Source of the DNA: JANWYQ01 sp034432445
Lineage (GTDB): Bacteria; Chloroflexota; Anaerolineae; JAAEKA01
DNA: 5,269 nt
Assembly (NCBI GenBank): GCA_034432445.1
Contig: DAOUBX010000232.1
Location: 1-5,269, forward strand
Direction of reading: 5' to 3'
Shown here: one piece after another, positions 1 through 5,242 of the stretch
Layout of the letters: each line of letters starts with the position of its first letter
How positions within the stretch are numbered: position 1 is the first letter of the stretch
Translations under genes and position numbers: made by a program
The notes under the pieces: generated by a model
Databases searched by the model: none
The model's input: the letters and a program-made list of their open reading frames with translations, nothing else
Told to the model about the DNA's origin: nothing

Positions 1-1531
1 CGGGCAGGCCGGCGGCCGGCAGCGACGCCTGGGCCGCGCTCAGGCCGCTCAGGGTCACGGCGGTCGGGTCGGCCACCATCAGCGTCACCGGCACGATCAC
101 CAGGTCGGTATTGTTGCCAGGGCCGGGATCGCGGTCGTTGTTGCTGATACACAGGGTGCTGCTGTACTCGCCCGGCGCCAGGCCGGTGGAGTCGAAGGTC
201 ACTTCCACCGCGCTGCTCCCAGCGGGGGCTGTGGTTCCGTTGTCCGGCAGCACGCTCATCCAGGGCACGTCGGCCGGCAGGTCGCAGGGCCGCGCCGCGC
301 CGCTGACGTACTCCACGCTATCGAGGCCGATATAGGCGCCGTGGTTGGCGCTGGCGCTGCTGTTGCCCGCCTCGGTGACGTAGTAGCGGAAGGCCAGACG
401 CCCCTTGGCGCCCGGCGGGATCCCGGTCAGGCGCAGCGAGTAGTGCGCCCAGTCGAGCATGGGGTAGCCGCCCTGGGCCAGCGTGGGGTTGATGGTCAGC
501 AGCAGGGTGGTGAAGTCGCCCACCTCGCTGGCCAGCGTACCCACGTTGGTGCTGGCGCCGGCCGTGCTCAGCCGCACCTCCAGGCGGTCAGCCCAGAGCC
601 AATCCAGCAACGTACGGGTCCAGAAGGAGAAGACGTAGCCGTTGTCCAAGGGCAGCTCAGGCGTCAGCAGCCAGTTGCTGGCGGTGCCCATGGCGATCGT
701 GCTGGCTCCTGTGGCGGCGGCGAAGGACGTGGGCGCGCCGGCCTGGGCAGGAAAGGTGTTGGCGTTGACGGCGCCCTGTACCCAACCGGTCGGACCCAGG
801 GGCGAGCTGTTGTTCTGAACGTGCCAGCCCAGGCCCGGTAGCGCGGCCACACTATCGAAGCCCTCGCTCAGCAGAACGCCGCCTTCCCCCTGGCGCAGCG
901 CCGTCGGCGCGCCGCCGCCCGGCTCCTGGACCACGGCCCAGGTCAGCGGCGCATCGCCCGTGTTGCCGATGTCCAGCGTCTGGCTGGTGACGGTGTTGGT
1001 GGCCTGGGTTCTGGCCAGGCTCAACGGGTTGACGTCGATCTCGGCCGGGCCGCCGCCGCAGCTTTGGCTGGACACCTGCATGGTGTAGGGGCCGGTGGCG
1101 CCGTTGTAGTAGGTGATGAGCACCACGTCGATCCAGCCGGGCGCCAGGTTGGCCCGGTTGATGGCCGACTGCAGGCCGCCGTCGTAGAAGGCGTTGAAGC
1201 CGACGCTGTTGAGGCAGGGCTGCGCCGGGTTGAAGGGATTGGCCGAGCCGTCGGGCGCCTGGTAGAAGATCATGACGGTGTCGACGGTGGTGCCGCCCAC
1301 CACGCTGGCAAACAGGTTGTGGGGCGCGGGCCCGCTCAGATAGTACGAGTGGACCGCGTAGTGGACCGCCGTGCCGATGCCGGTCAGCACGCAGCGGCTG
1401 CCGAAGTTGACCGTGCGGTTGTAGGTGGGTGAACTGGCGGTCAGCTCGCCGTCCACCGGGCCGGCCGGGCACTGCCCGCCGCCCTCAGGCGCGGCGAGGA
1501 TCGCCGCGGCCACGGACGCGGCGCTGGTCAT
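1..1531 (-). CDS. Secreted multidomain protein with a choice-of-anchor J (cleaved-adhesin-like) domain, C-terminus cut by window edge
   Basis: A single open frame of 510 codons runs from the ATG at 1531 off the left edge with no stop. Residues 20-160 are a Thr/Asn/Tyr-rich beta-type segment with four cysteines (C21, C47, C106, C158) that could form two disulfides; I do not recognise it. Residues about 164-204 begin an Ig-like 'gap' domain (DIGNTGDAPLTWAV). Residues about 217-409 form a choice-of-anchor J/cleaved-adhesin jelly-roll (LLSEGFDS start, NWLLTPELPL, IGLDSVEYV end). Residues 414-486 then complete the Ig-like domain (CDLPADVPWMSV, STGLAPGEYSSTLCI, VPVTLMV, with C416 and C461). The final visible stretch, TAVTLSGLSAAQ, looks like a linker to a C-terminal sorting or membrane anchor, which lies outside. 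The likely role is a cell-surface or extracellular carbohydrate- or protein-binding protein (inference). Its export signal lies upstream in another frame, so the start given is only the first ATG in this frame. Confidence 0.85.
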   Translation of the reverse strand, partial: MTSAASVAAAILAAPEGGGQCPAGPVDGELTASSPTYNRTVNFGSRCVLTGIGTAVHYAVHSYYLSGPAPHNLFASVVGGTTVDTVMIFYQAPDGSANPFNPAQPCLNSVGFNAFYDGGLQSAINRANLAPGWIDVVLITYYNGATGPYTMQVSSQSCGGGPAEIDVNPLSLARTQATNTVTSQTLDIGNTGDAPLTWAVVQEPGGGAPTALRQGEGGVLLSEGFDSVAALPGLGWHVQNNSSPLGPTGWVQGAVNANTFPAQAGAPTSFAAATGASTIAMGTASNWLLTPELPLDNGYVFSFWTRTLLDWLWADRLEVRLSTAGASTNVGTLASEVGDFTTLLLTINPTLAQGGYPMLDWAHYSLRLTGIPPGAKGRLAFRYYVTEAGNSSASANHGAYIGLDSVEYVSGAARPCDLPADVPWMSVLPDNGTTAPAGSSAVEVTFDSTGLAPGEYSSTLCISNNDRDPGPGNNTDLVIVPVTLMVADPTAVTLSGLSAAQASLPAAGLP

Positions 1532-1617
1532 GGGCGTCCGGCCGAGGCTGCGGCCGGGAGCATCAGGACGAGCAGCACCAGCAGCGCTGCCAAGCCGATG
1601 AGGGTCTTGTGTTGCAT
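1528..1617 (-). CDS. Signal-peptide ORF (29 aa), probably the 5' end of the secreted-protein gene, separated by a frameshift
   Basis: The ATG at 1617 follows a strong ribosome binding site and encodes a textbook Sec signal peptide: short basic n-region (MQHK), hydrophobic core of about 17 residues (TLIGLAALLVLLVLMLP) and an ASA cleavage motif at residues 24-26. It ends three residues later at TGA (1530-1528). This TGA overlaps the ATG at 1531 that opens the large downstream frame. A signal peptide with nothing behind it makes little sense, while the adjacent frame encodes an extracellular-type protein without a leader. One extra base in the short run of C just before the ATGA would join the two. 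I infer a single gene with a 1-bp deletion (sequencing error or true mutation). Start-stop coupling or programmed -1 slippage is less likely. Confidence 0.75.
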   Translation of the reverse strand: MQHKTLIGLAALLVLLVLMLPAAASAGRP

Positions 1618-1625
1618 TGTCCGAA

Positions 1626-1633
1626 CTCTCCTT
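1626..1633 (-). promoter_or_regulatory. Strong Shine-Dalgarno site for the signal-peptide start
   Basis: The minus strand reads AAGGAGAG, 8 bases before the ATG at 1617. This supports 1617, not 1531, as the true translation start of the secreted-protein gene. Confidence 0.8.
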
Positions 1634-1664
1634 GCTGAGTAACGATAAGGTATACGACGACCCA

Positions 1665-1702
1665 AGCATAGCATCCCCAGCGTTTTACCAGCGTTTCACG
1701 GA
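1665..1702 (-). promoter_or_regulatory. Promoter of the secreted-protein gene, with 11-bp-spaced direct repeats upstream of an extended -10
   Basis: On the minus strand TGC-TATGCT forms an extended -10 box (hexamer 1670-1665). Six bases upstream of it lie two repeat units, TAAAACGC (1687-1680) and TGAAACGC (1698-1691), with an 11-bp period that overlaps the expected -35 position. The same layout with identical spacing recurs at 5098-5135. The -10 lies 47 bases from the ATG at 1617, leaving room for a short leader. Confidence 0.6.
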
Positions 1703-1717
1703 CCCCCGGAACCAGTG

Positions 1718-1733
1718 GATTCTCAAGAGAATC
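1718..1733. repeat. 16-bp perfect palindrome between the divergent promoters
   Basis: GATTCTC-AA-GAGAATC has 7-bp perfect arms around an AA centre. It lies upstream of the -35 region of both the minus-strand promoter (1665-1702) and the vapBC promoter (1766-1794). It is a plausible dimeric-regulator site. It has the same 7-2-7 geometry as the palindrome at 1799-1814, but the half-sites differ, so one protein need not bind both. Confidence 0.45.
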
Positions 1734-1765
1734 TGGTTTGCTGCGCCGGGTGCGCCGTCCCGGTC

Positions 1766-1794
1766 TTGACGCCGTCCAGTTTAATATGTAGAAT
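1766..1794 (+). promoter_or_regulatory. Sigma70-type promoter for vapBC
   Basis: TTGACG (1766-1771) and TAGAAT (1789-1794) are separated by 17 bp, each one base from consensus. Transcription would begin at about 1801, giving a leader of about 28 bases before vapB. The segment is clearly more AT-rich than its surroundings. Confidence 0.7.
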
Positions 1795-1798
1795 ACAG

Positions 1799-1814
1799 GC
1801 ACAGAAATCTGTGC
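1799..1814. promoter_or_regulatory. Palindromic operator, probable VapBC autoregulation site
   Basis: GCACAGA-AA-TCTGTGC is a perfect 7-bp inverted repeat with a 2-bp centre. It sits just after the -10 box, over the predicted transcription start, and ends three bases before the TGGAG ribosome binding site. RHH-type VapB antitoxins, alone or with VapC, usually repress their own promoter by binding such repeats. Assignment to this VapB rests on position. Confidence 0.65.
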
Positions 1815-1828
1815 TTATGGAGTGTGCC

Positions 1829-2107
1829 ATGACTGCTGCATCACCCCCCGTTCGTATGAATGTGTTGCTGCCGGCGGACGTTGCCAAGACCCTGCGAGAG
1901 GTCGTGCCGTCGCGCAAGCGTGCTCGCTTCATTGCCGAGGCCGTCGAGCGCGAGCTGAGGCGCGTCCAGTTGGAGGCCGCCCTGGAAGCCAGCGCGGGCG
2001 CATGGCAGGATGCTGATCACCCGGAGTTGGCCGATGGCCCAGCCATTGATCGTTGGATTGCGGAAGGGCGTACGCAATTGGGCTGGGATCGTCAGACGGA
2101 GGCATAG
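1829..2107 (+). CDS. vapB: VapB-type ribbon-helix-helix antitoxin
   Basis: This 92-residue protein should neutralise the downstream VapC RNase and bind the operator at 1799-1814. The N-terminus fits a ribbon-helix-helix fold: beta strand at residues 8-14 (VRMNVLL), helix at about 15-25 (PADVAKTLREV) and a second basic helix at about 29-45 containing FIAEAVERELRR. The C-terminal half, with GAWQDADHPEL (57-67) and IDRWIAEGR (73-81), is the type of tail that wraps the toxin in CopG/RHH-like VapB proteins. I chose the ATG at 1829 because TGGAG lies 6 bases upstream and the promoter and operator precede it. The same frame extends further upstream to a GTG at 1715, but that start would lie before the promoter and add an unrelated leader. 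The stop is two bases before vapC. The gene looks less GC-biased at third positions than its neighbours, as is common for transferred TA modules. Confidence 0.85.
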   Translation: MTAASPPVRMNVLLPADVAKTLREVVPSRKRARFIAEAVERELRRVQLEAALEASAGAWQDADHPELADGPAIDRWIAEGRTQLGWDRQTEA

Positions 2108-2109
2108 CG

Positions 2110-2523
2110 ATGCCGGCATACCTATTGGACAGCGGTATCTTGATCCGTCACCTACGCAATCGAACCGGCTACCATGAGTTGGTCCGACGCCTGAACCAGA
2201 CAGGCGATCTCTACATCTCCGCCTTCACCCGCGTCGAGATACTGCGCGGGATGCGAGAGCACGAACGAGAGCGCACGGTCGGCTTGCTGAACAGCTTCAT
2301 CACGCAAGTCATCGACCGAGCCACGGCAGATCAAGCCGGGGAGTGGATACGCGTCTGGCAAGCCCGCGGCATCACCTTGGGTGGGCCTGATGCAGTCATC
2401 GCCGCTTCAGCCCTGCAAGCCGGCGCTGCATTGGTCACCACCAACGCGCGTCATTTCCCCATGCCAGAGCTGACCGTCTTGTTGGTGGATGAGGATGGAC
2501 AGGCCAGCCCTGTGATTCGCTAA
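2110..2523 (+). CDS. vapC: VapC-type PIN-domain toxin (ribonuclease)
   Basis: A 137-residue PIN-domain protein, normal length for VapC. The Mg-binding acidic residues are visible: D7 in LLDSGILI, E43 in TRVEILRG and D94 in GGPDAVIAASAL. The C-terminal VTTNARHF motif has N112 at the fourth conserved position, which is common in VapC. Family members cleave tRNA or rRNA when freed from VapB, halting translation; this protein's target cannot be read from the sequence. The start is fixed by GGAGG at 2098-2102, 7 bases upstream, and by the two-base gap after vapB, which implies co-transcription and coupled translation. All catalytic positions are intact, so the toxin is probably functional. It converges on the dehydrogenase gene ending at 2604, with about 80 bp between. 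Confidence 0.92.
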   Translation: MPAYLLDSGILIRHLRNRTGYHELVRRLNQTGDLYISAFTRVEILRGMREHERERTVGLLNSFITQVIDRATADQAGEWIRVWQARGITLGGPDAVIAASALQAGAALVTTNARHFPMPELTVLLVDEDGQASPVIR

Positions 2524-2603
2524 CTGGTCAACTCAATCAGGGATTTGCTCGCTGCGACCTCTCGAATCCCATCATCGTTCGTTCACGCACCAAACCTATC
2601 CAT

Positions 2604-3434
2604 TCATACCATGCGCAGACGCAGCGTCAGACGCTGCTCGCGCCGGATCGCTTCCGCTTGCGCAATCAAAGCTTCCAGGTCGTCGTCAACGTCCAAAAAA
2701 CACCCTGACAGCGCGTCGGCTCGACCCGACGCCAGCGCGACCACCAAGTCGACCGCCTGCTCCATGGGGGTGTCCAGCCCTTCCTCGAAAAGCTGCTGGA
2801 ACCATTGCTGCACCAGCGGCGCGCGCTCGCGCACCTGGGGCGAGGTGGCGGCATAGTCGCTCAGCGGCGTGCGCACGGTGCCGGGGCCGACGGCCAGGAC
2901 GGCGACGCCGTAGGGCTGGGTCTCGATGGCCAGCGTCTCCGTAAAGCGGATCAAGGCCGTTTTGCTCGCGCCGTAGGCCGAGATGGTCTCGATGCCTTCC
3001 AAGCCTGCGCCGCTGGCGATGTTGAGGATGCGGCCATGCCCGCGCGCCATCATGCCCGGCAGCACGGCGCGGGCGCACAGGAAGGGGCCGCGCAGGTTGA
3101 TCTCGACCTCGCGCCACCAGTCGTCGGGGTCAACCTGCGCAACTGGCCCTAGCGCCTGGAACCGGCCCGCGTTGTTGATCAGCACCTCGATCGGGCCGAG
3201 CTGGCGCTCGACGGCCGCCACGACGCGCGCGACGGCGTGTTGATCGGTGACATCGGCCGGCAGCGCCAGCGCGCGACCGCCGGCCTGCTGGATCAGCGCC
3301 GCCGTTTGGGCCAATTCGGGCTCTGAGCGCGCGGTCACGGCCACCTGGGCGCCGGTCTGGGCCAGTGCCAGGGCAAAGGCCCGTCCCAAGCCCCGGCCGC
3401 CGCCGGTGATCAGAACAACTGGGTTAGCATCCAT
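2604..3434 (-). CDS. Classical short-chain dehydrogenase/reductase (SDR)
   Basis: A 276-residue NAD(P)-dependent oxidoreductase with a Rossmann fold. It carries the TGGGRGLG cofactor motif (10-17), D61-V62 for adenine contact, NNAG (87-90) and the catalytic tetrad N113, S141, Y154 and K158 (YGASK). VGPGTVRTP (182-190) matches the post-catalytic PG motif. R36 at the end of the second beta strand hints at NADP(H) preference (inference). After about residue 215 a C-terminal part with SGCFLDVDDDLEAL is typical of SDRs that convert an alcohol or keto group on an unknown small molecule. The enzyme should be cytoplasmic and intact. It is the last gene of the minus-strand cluster, 78 bp after the VOC gene. 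The ribosome binding site is weak (AAGTGA-like), so expression may depend on the upstream genes. The substrate cannot be assigned. Confidence 0.92.
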   Translation of the reverse strand: MDANPVVLITGGGRGLGRAFALALAQTGAQVAVTARSEPELAQTAALIQQAGGRALALPADVTDQHAVARVVAAVERQLGPIEVLINNAGRFQALGPVAQVDPDDWWREVEINLRGPFLCARAVLPGMMARGHGRILNIASGAGLEGIETISAYGASKTALIRFTETLAIETQPYGVAVLAVGPGTVRTPLSDYAATSPQVRERAPLVQQWFQQLFEEGLDTPMEQAVDLVVALASGRADALSGCFLDVDDDLEALIAQAEAIRREQRLTLRLRMV

Positions 3435-3465
3435 GGATCACTTGTTTGTCTTTCACGCCTCGCGC

Positions 3466-3513
3466 GATGCTCCCTCGCCTAGAATTCACGACATGCCTGG
3501 GAAACGGAGCATC
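3466..3513. repeat. Inverted repeat in the gap between the VOC and SDR genes
   Basis: GATGCTCC (3466-3473) and GGAGCATC (3506-3513) are perfect 8-bp complements around a 32-nt loop. The right arm touches the last base of the VOC stop codon. On the minus-strand transcript this could form a stem between the two cistrons, setting mRNA stability or partial termination. No U-run follows, so it is not a standard intrinsic terminator. Confidence 0.4.
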
Positions 3514-3917
3514 TACGCCAGCGGCGCAGTCAACTCCACCTGGATATTGTCCGGATCCCGGAACACCAGCACGGCGATGCCAAACGGCTCCAGCGGCTTG
3601 ATCTCACCGTGAGGGACGCCTTTGGCGTCGAACAGGTGGATTGCGGCCCGCAGATCGGCCATGCTGGCCACGCTCAGGCTCAGATGATCCAGGCCGATGC
3701 GGCTCTCGCTGAAGCGGTCGGCGGGGATGGCCTGCGCCGGATCGGGCGGCGGGTTCAGGGCCAGCAGCACACTGCCATTGTGCAGCAAAGCTTTCGGGTC
3801 GAAGTCGGTGACGAAGTTGAAGCCCAGCAGCTCGCTGTAGAACTGCTGCGAGCGGCGCAAGTCGCTGACGGTCAGGGCGACGTGGTGGACGCCGGCGGTG
3901 GGGATGGAATTGGACAT
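3513..3917 (-). CDS. VOC-superfamily (glyoxalase/bleomycin-resistance/dioxygenase fold) protein
   Basis: A 134-residue single-unit vicinal oxygen chelate protein made of two beta-alpha-beta-beta-beta modules. Module one starts GVHHVALTVSDL (9-20) with SQQFYSELLGF (23-33); module two starts GLDHLSLSV (75-83) and ends FRDPDNIQVELTAP (119-132). Candidate metal ligands are H12, H78 and E128, the usual His/His/Glu pattern, so an active metal site is plausible. The fold covers lactoylglutathione lyases, ring-cleaving dioxygenases, epimerases and antibiotic-binding proteins; which applies here cannot be told. AGGAG (3931-3927) lies 9 bases before the ATG, supporting this start. It follows the NmrA-like gene by 30 bp and precedes the SDR by 78 bp on the same strand, consistent with one operon. 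Confidence 0.9.
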   Translation of the reverse strand: MSNSIPTAGVHHVALTVSDLRRSQQFYSELLGFNFVTDFDPKALLHNGSVLLALNPPPDPAQAIPADRFSESRIGLDHLSLSVASMADLRAAIHLFDAKGVPHGEIKPLEPFGIAVLVFRDPDNIQVELTAPLA

Positions 3918-3947
3918 GAGTGGGTTCTCCTCGTCAGAGTGACTTGT

Positions 3948-4841
3948 CTAGCGCACGAATGTGCGCCGGATGAACTCATCCAGCGTCGTCAGTTTGATCC
4001 CGTAGGCCGGCGCGGTCTCGGCCATGTCTACGAAGGTCTCGAAGGTCTCCATGCCGTTGAGCAAGCTACCCACGTCGGGCGGCAACAGCGGTACGTCCGA
4101 ACCCAGCGGCAGGTAGTTCACAGGCAGCGGCGCGCCCATCACCGCGCTGACAGCGTCTACGACCTCGGTCCAGGAGTAGGAAGCCGGCCCACCGATGGCG
4201 ATGCGCTGGTTGACCGCCCGGGGGTTGTCCACCGCAGCGATGCCGAATGCCGCCACATCCGCCTCGGAGACGAAGTTGTGCCGGTGATCGCCCTGGCCGA
4301 TTAGGGTAATAGGCTGTCGGGCCATCAGCGGCATGCCCACCACCATGCCAATCCAGACCTCCATGAAGACGGCCGGCCAGAGGATGGTGTATTCCAAGCC
4401 ACTCGCCTCCAATGCGGCCTCGCACGTGCCCTTGACACTGAACAATGGGACCGGATGCCCTTGAACCGAGCCAAAGGCCGAGGTGTAGATGAAGCGCTTG
4501 ACGCCCGCGGCCTTGGCCGCCTCGATCAAGTTCAACGTGCCCTGCAAGTCCACGGCCGGAACGGTGTCGTCACCCCCGCGCTGCGTGGCAGTGGCTGTGC
4601 TGATCACTGTGTCCACGCCTGCTAGTGCAGCTTCCAAAGAAGCCCGGTCTTTGAGATCGCCCGGCACTGCTTGCGCACCCGCCTCGATCAGCGCCTCCGC
4701 AGTGTTGGCGCGCCCCTGCTTCGCCAGTTCCAGCGAGATCGGGTTGCGCCGATCCAGGAAGCGTACGGCCTTGCCCTGCGCCAACAAACCGCGGGTGATG
4801 CGACCGCCCAACGAACCGGTTGCTCCAACGACTAGGATCAT
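3948..4841 (-). CDS. NmrA-like / atypical SDR NAD(P)-binding protein
   Basis: A 297-residue Rossmann-fold protein. Its N-terminus MILVVGATGSLGG carries the GxxGxxG dinucleotide motif (G6, G9, G12), followed by RFLDRR at the end of beta-2 (27-32), PGDLKD (60-65), the GVDTVIST strand (75-82), KRFIYTSAFG (115-124) and GLEYTILWPAVFMEVW (148-163). These are hallmarks of NmrA/atypical SDR proteins, which act as NAD(P)H quinone or isoflavone reductases, or as redox sensors. The usual YxxxK is absent: K137 and E141 are present, but position 133 is Leu (PLFSVK), so a sensor or non-classical reductase role is possible. GGAGG lies 6 bases before the ATG. The start codon overlaps the stop of the 76-aa gene upstream (ATGA), implying translational coupling. 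VOC follows 30 bp downstream. Confidence 0.9.
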   Translation of the reverse strand: MILVVGATGSLGGRITRGLLAQGKAVRFLDRRNPISLELAKQGRANTAEALIEAGAQAVPGDLKDRASLEAALAGVDTVISTATATQRGGDDTVPAVDLQGTLNLIEAAKAAGVKRFIYTSAFGSVQGHPVPLFSVKGTCEAALEASGLEYTILWPAVFMEVWIGMVVGMPLMARQPITLIGQGDHRHNFVSEADVAAFGIAAVDNPRAVNQRIAIGGPASYSWTEVVDAVSAVMGAPLPVNYLPLGSDVPLLPPDVGSLLNGMETFETFVDMAETAPAYGIKLTTLDEFIRRTFVR

Positions 4842-5068
4842 AGGTTGCCTCCATCTTGGGTTTCAGAGTGTGTCGCCTCTTCGTCCGATGTTTCCAGCAT
4901 GGCCTCCAGATGGCCGATCAGCCCCGGCCAATCGCGGAAGTAATAGGCATCGCCCTCTGGCAGCGCCTGTACTTTGCCGCGCCATTCTAACTTAGTTGGG
5001 TCGTCGTCCGTCTCTGACTGCCATAGGCGTAGCGTGAACAGGCGGGACCGTCGGGTTGCTGGTGTCAT
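4838..5068 (-). CDS. Uncharacterised 76-aa protein, first gene of the redox operon
   Basis: A small, probably cytoplasmic protein with no signal peptide or membrane segment. A basic N-terminus (MTPATRRSR) leads into a likely beta strand FTLRLW (11-16), a second block EWRGKVQALPEGDAYYFRDW (28-47) and a helix GLIGHLEAML (49-58), then an acidic, Ser/Thr-rich tail (59-76). The W-R-G and YFRDW pattern is reminiscent of small hypothetical proteins in Chloroflexota genomes, but I cannot assign a function. Its TGA overlaps the ATG of the NmrA-like gene by the ATGA arrangement, and a promoter at 5098-5135 lies just upstream, so it is a genuine gene and not a shadow frame. The ribosome binding site is modest (GAGG, 11 bases before the ATG). 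It could be an accessory or regulatory subunit of the neighbouring enzymes (speculation). Confidence 0.75.
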   Translation of the reverse strand: MTPATRRSRLFTLRLWQSETDDDPTKLEWRGKVQALPEGDAYYFRDWPGLIGHLEAMLETSDEEATHSETQDGGNL

Positions 5069-5097
5069 TGTTGGTGCTGCCTCGGCATGATGGCGCG

Positions 5098-5135
5098 AGT
5101 ATAGCAGGCCGGGCGCTTCACCAGCGCTTCATGGA
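5098..5135 (-). promoter_or_regulatory. Promoter of the four-gene redox operon, sharing the 11-bp direct-repeat architecture
   Basis: The minus strand carries TGC-TATACT, a near-consensus extended -10 (hexamer 5103-5098), 29 bases before the ATG at 5068. Six bases further upstream are two identical TGAAGCGC units (5120-5113 and 5131-5124) with an 11-bp period. A third variant, TGAAGCTC (5141-5134), lies 10 bp beyond. The block aligns without gaps to 1665-1702, with 29 of 38 positions identical by eye. No consensus -35 is present; the repeats occupy that place, suggesting activator dependence. Confidence 0.65.
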
Positions 5136-5146
5136 GCTTCATGGAG
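5127..5146. repeat. Two perfect tandem copies of a 10-bp repeat
   Basis: CTTCATGGAG occurs at 5127-5136 and again at 5137-5146. It overlaps the distal repeat unit of the operon promoter and creates the third TGAAGC-type unit there, probably by local duplication, possibly adding a regulator site. Confidence 0.7.
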
Positions 5147-5206
5147 TAACTGCTCAGCCCGGTGAATGGATGAAGGTCAAGAAAATGATCCGGTAATAGA
5201 TGCTTG

Positions 5207-5242
5207 CGGCGAGTCGTCCCTCATGCGAGCTCGCCGGACGAC
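5207..5242. repeat. Interlocked inverted repeats (crossing stems) near the window edge
   Basis: CGGCGAG (5207-5213) pairs with CTCGCCG (5230-5236), and GTCGTCC (5213-5219) pairs with GGACGAC (5236-5242). The two 7-bp pairings cross, so they are either alternatives or a pseudoknot. A 10-bp palindrome, GCGAGCTCGC (5225-5234), lies inside. No ORF covers the area. The function is unknown; it could belong to a leader or trailer of a gene beyond the window. Confidence 0.4.

Noticed and set aside
341..841. 166-aa plus-strand ORF opposite the secreted-protein gene
   Set aside because: It is antisense to a clear coding frame and has a Gly/Ala/Gln/Val-rich composition typical of GC-rich reverse-frame shadows.
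852..1472. 206-aa minus-strand ORF rich in Arg, Gly and Pro
   Set aside because: It is a frame shadow of the secreted-protein gene. The overlapping frame gives coherent domains, while this one gives low-complexity Arg/Gln/His-rich text without a ribosome binding site.
1715..1828. Longer vapB start at GTG 1715, adding 38 residues
   Set aside because: It would begin upstream of the TTGACG-17-TAGAAT promoter and read through the operator. The extra residues are Cys-rich and unlike RHH antitoxins, and TGGAG sits at the right distance from the ATG at 1829.
2540..2570. Possible terminator between converging vapC and SDR genes (GGGATT and AATCCC arms)
   Set aside because: The stem is only 6-8 bp including a G-U pair, has a 15-nt or longer loop and no T-run on either strand, so it is too weak to annotate.
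3609..4304. 231-aa plus-strand ORF across the VOC and NmrA-like genes
   Set aside because: It spans two well-supported genes on the opposite strand plus their intergenic gap and shows no recognisable domain.
4489..4995. 168-aa plus-strand ORF opposite the NmrA-like and 76-aa genes
   Set aside because: It is antisense to two genes joined by an ATGA overlap with good ribosome binding sites, and its sequence is Ala/Arg/Ser/Pro-rich without motifs.
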